Shown: positions 62,367 to 64,000 of the stretch, piece after piece
Numbering within the stretch: position 1 is the stretch's first letter
How the letters are laid out: each line of letters opens with the position of its first letter
NCBI GenBank assembly: GCA_037013495.1
Contig: CM072801.1
Coordinates: 109,003,816 to 109,067,815, forward strand
DNA length: 64,000 nt
Reading direction: 5' to 3'
From: Hippophae tibetana
Taxonomy: Eukaryota > Streptophyta > Magnoliopsida > Rosales > Elaeagnaceae
Translations under genes and position numbers: made by a program
Notes under the pieces: generated by a model
Told to the model about the DNA's origin: nothing
Database searches by the model: none
Seen by the model: only the letters and a program-made list of their open reading frames with translations

Positions 62367-63023
62367 TTGGAGGTTTTCTCCTCTCTTAAGTCACAAATTC
62401 CAAAAAGAGAAAGAAATTGTGTCCTTAAAGTCTTGTCTTTTATTTCAATTTTGTTGACATTGTTTTCCACTTTGGATTTTGATATCTTATTTTTCTTTAA
62501 AATCATGTCATCTTTTACTTTTCTTTGTTTTATGTGTTCCACCTTTCTTTCTTCTCGAGAAAAACAAGAGAGCTAATACAGTTCACAGTGTAAAAACAAA
62601 AAGAAGGTATTAATTGTGGTTGTAACTCAAAACTGTTATAACTTTTATTTTGTGCATCGAAATGAGTACTATAACATATCAAATCTGAAGCTCGTTCCGA
62701 TGCCCAAAAACGCACCGTAGCAATAGTATATTTCCCCACTTTTGTGAACCCAAATTTCATGGTGCATACTACATAATGATTTCTTAAACTTTGGTCGCAC
62801 CTTATTTCGTTGTAATCTCTTCTTGCTCTTTAGTATTTCAATTTGTTCCTCTTCGCCATATTCTTAGTAATTCAATCAATCTTATTCCATTGAGTTCTAG
62901 CGTTCTTAGGTTGTCCGCAAAAGGGATTCGCATCGTTTGGGATCATAACCTTGGTTGCTGAAAATGGTGTATCTACCTTCACATATCTATTTTTAGAATT
63001 TTAGGTTTAAAAAATTTTGTGCT
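62367..63023 (+). repeat. Chimeric monomer: first-type front, fifth-type tail
   Basis: The front has CACAAATTCC, TTATTTCAATTTTG and CATTGTTTTCC, as in 55144. The tail has CTCGAG, AACTCAAAACTG, GATGCCCAAAAACG and TGATTTCTTAAAC, as in 54487. The change of type falls between about 62462 and 62565. It is the product expected when the first monomer of one HOR copy is joined in its middle to the fifth monomer of another. A tail with GTGCATCG rather than GTACATCG points to a 54487-like, not a 58425-like, source. Confidence 0.85.
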
Positions 63024-63679
63024 TTGGAGGTTTTCTCCTCTCTTAAGTCACAAATTCCAAAAAGAGAAAGAAATTGTGTCCTTAAAGTCTTGTCTTTTAT
63101 TTCAATTTTGTTGACATTGTTTTCCACTTTGGATTTTGATATCTTATTTTTCTTTAAAATCATGTCATCTTTTAATTTTCTTTGTTTTATGTGTTCCACC
63201 TTTCTTTCTTCTTGAGAAAAACAAGAGAGCTAACACAGTTCACAAAGTAAAAACAAAAGGAAGGTATTAATTGTGGTTGTAACTAAAAACTGTTATAACT
63301 TTTATTTTGTGCCTCGAAATGAGTACTATAACATATCGAATCTGAAGCACTTTCCGATCCTATAAACGCACCGTAGCAATAGTATATTTCCCCACTTTTG
63401 TCAACCCAAATTTTATGGTTCATACTACATAATGATGTCTTAAACTTTGGTCGCACCTTATTTCGTTGTAATCTCTTCTTGCTCTTTAGTATTTCAATTT
63501 GTTCATCTTCGCCATATTCTTAGTAATTCAATCTTTCTTATTCCATTGAGTTCCAGCGTTCTTAGGTTGTCCGCAAAAGGGATTCGCATCGTTTGGGATC
63601 ATAACCTTAGTTACTGAAAATGGTGTATCTACCTTCACATATCTATTTTAAGAATTTTAGGTTTAAAAAATTTTGTGCT
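63024..63679 (+). repeat. First-type monomer, near copy of 55144
   Basis: This unit shares the otherwise private states TTTTAATTTTC, AAAAGGAAGG and TTTTATGGTTC with 55144, which lies 7880 bp upstream (12 monomers). Its downstream linker ends with CCTTAGTTACTG exactly as between 55144 and 55800. The array thus returns here to the start of the six-monomer HOR version. Confidence 0.9.
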
Positions 63680-64000
63680 TTGGAGGTTTTCTCCTCTCTT
63701 AAGTCACAAATTCCAAAAAGAGAAAGAAATTGTGTCCTTAAAGTCTTGTCTTTTATTTCAATTTTGTTGACATTGTTTTCCACTTTGGATTTTGATATCT
63801 TATTTTTCTTTAAAATCATGTCATCTTTTACTTTTCTTTGTTTTATGTGTTCCACCTTTCTTTCTTCTTGAGAAAAACAAGAGAGCTAACACAGTTCACA
63901 AAGTAAAAACAAAAAGAAGGTATTAATTGTGGTTGTAACTAAAAACTGTTATAACTTTTATTTTGTGCCTCGAAATGAGTACTATAACATATCGAATCTG
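63680..64000 (+). repeat. Partial monomer at right window edge (first 321 bases)
   Basis: The unit matches 55800 in its CACAAATTCC front, GATTTTGATATC, ACAAAGTAAAAAC and GTGCCTCG tail, ending in ATCGAATCTG. The array is cut by the window edge and evidently continues to the right. Confidence 0.95.

Larger units (their letters stand above)
1..64000 (+). repeat. Tandem satellite array, ~656-bp monomer, 98 unit starts, single orientation
   Basis: The whole window is one direct tandem repeat. The landmark TTGGAGGTTTTCTCC, or a one-base variant of it, recurs at 45, 701, 1357, 2014, 2670, 3326 and so on to 63680. Spacings are 655-657 bp and the mean is about 656.0. Every copy carries the same ordered set of blocks: pyrimidine-rich body, CTTAAG, dyad, A-rich piece, GTTATAAC, AGTACT, a CpG-bearing linker, and TTTTAGG just before the next unit. 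No copy is inverted and no foreign insertion interrupts the array. Uniform phase and absence of genes fit heterochromatic satellite DNA of a nuclear genome. Centromeric, pericentromeric and knob-type locations are all possible and the sequence alone cannot separate them. I do not recognise the family by name. Copy number within such near-identical repeats depends on correct assembly. Confidence 0.98.

Noticed and set aside
1..64000. CRISPR array or other prokaryotic repeat system
   Set aside because: The repeat unit is 656 bp with no alternation of short repeats and unique spacers, and there are no cas-like genes or prokaryotic gene structure.
1..64000. Tandem LTR retrotransposon, rDNA spacer or retrozyme origin
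   Set aside because: I saw no primer-binding site, polypurine tract next to terminal repeats, rRNA motif, hammerhead core or coding remnant in the monomer. The body's purine run on the minus strand is interrupted and not flanked by terminal repeats.

Overview
The window is a single uninterrupted satellite-DNA array. From base 1 to base 64000 it consists of head-to-tail copies, all in one orientation, of an A+T-rich monomer of about 656 bp (roughly 31-33% G+C in the lines I counted). Taking the conserved motif TTGGAGGTTTTCTCC as the unit start, I located 98 unit starts from 45 to 63680. Nearly every spacing is 655, 656 or 657 bp, with a mean of about 656.0. There are 97 complete monomers plus a 44-bp tail at the left edge and a 321-bp head at the right edge. 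I see no protein gene, tRNA, rRNA, transposon, CRISPR array or non-satellite spacer. The array points to a nuclear eukaryotic genome in pericentromeric, centromeric or knob/subtelomeric heterochromatin. A plant is my best guess, but I cannot identify the species or assign the satellite to a named family.

The monomer has two halves. Its first ~200 bp is a strongly pyrimidine-rich strand with a 9-bp dyad near the start and almost no CpG. Next comes a short A/purine-rich piece. The last ~370 bp, called the linker here, is mixed sequence holding about a dozen CpGs. Many differences between copies fall at those CpGs as C-to-T or G-to-A, as expected if the array is methylated.

The main interest is the higher-order repeat (HOR) structure, which changes along the window. 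The segments are: 1-4724, a tetramer of 2625 bp (partly duplicated); 4725-8571, mixed; 8572-14132, a trimer of 1968 bp (2.8 copies); 14133-15989, irregular; 15990-23250, an A/B dimer of 1312 bp (about five copies, ending in a phase slip); 23251-28247, irregular older-looking monomers; 28248-34807, interleaved dimer and trimer repeats; 34808-48380, a heptamer of about 4590 bp twice and then a hexamer of 3934 bp that lost one monomer by fusion; 48381-64000, a pentamer of 3282 bp twice, then a six-monomer version with one monomer duplicated, then a local expansion of its last two monomer types, a chimeric monomer, and a return to the pentamer start.

Several chimeric monomers (22346, 44646, 62367) mark where out-of-register recombination joined unlike units. 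They make the window a readable record of unequal exchange or replication-based amplification. The short reading frames across the monomers are by-products of the repeat: they start at TTG, are interrupted by a TAG in about 28 copies, and shift frame with one-base length variants. No coding system was found here.
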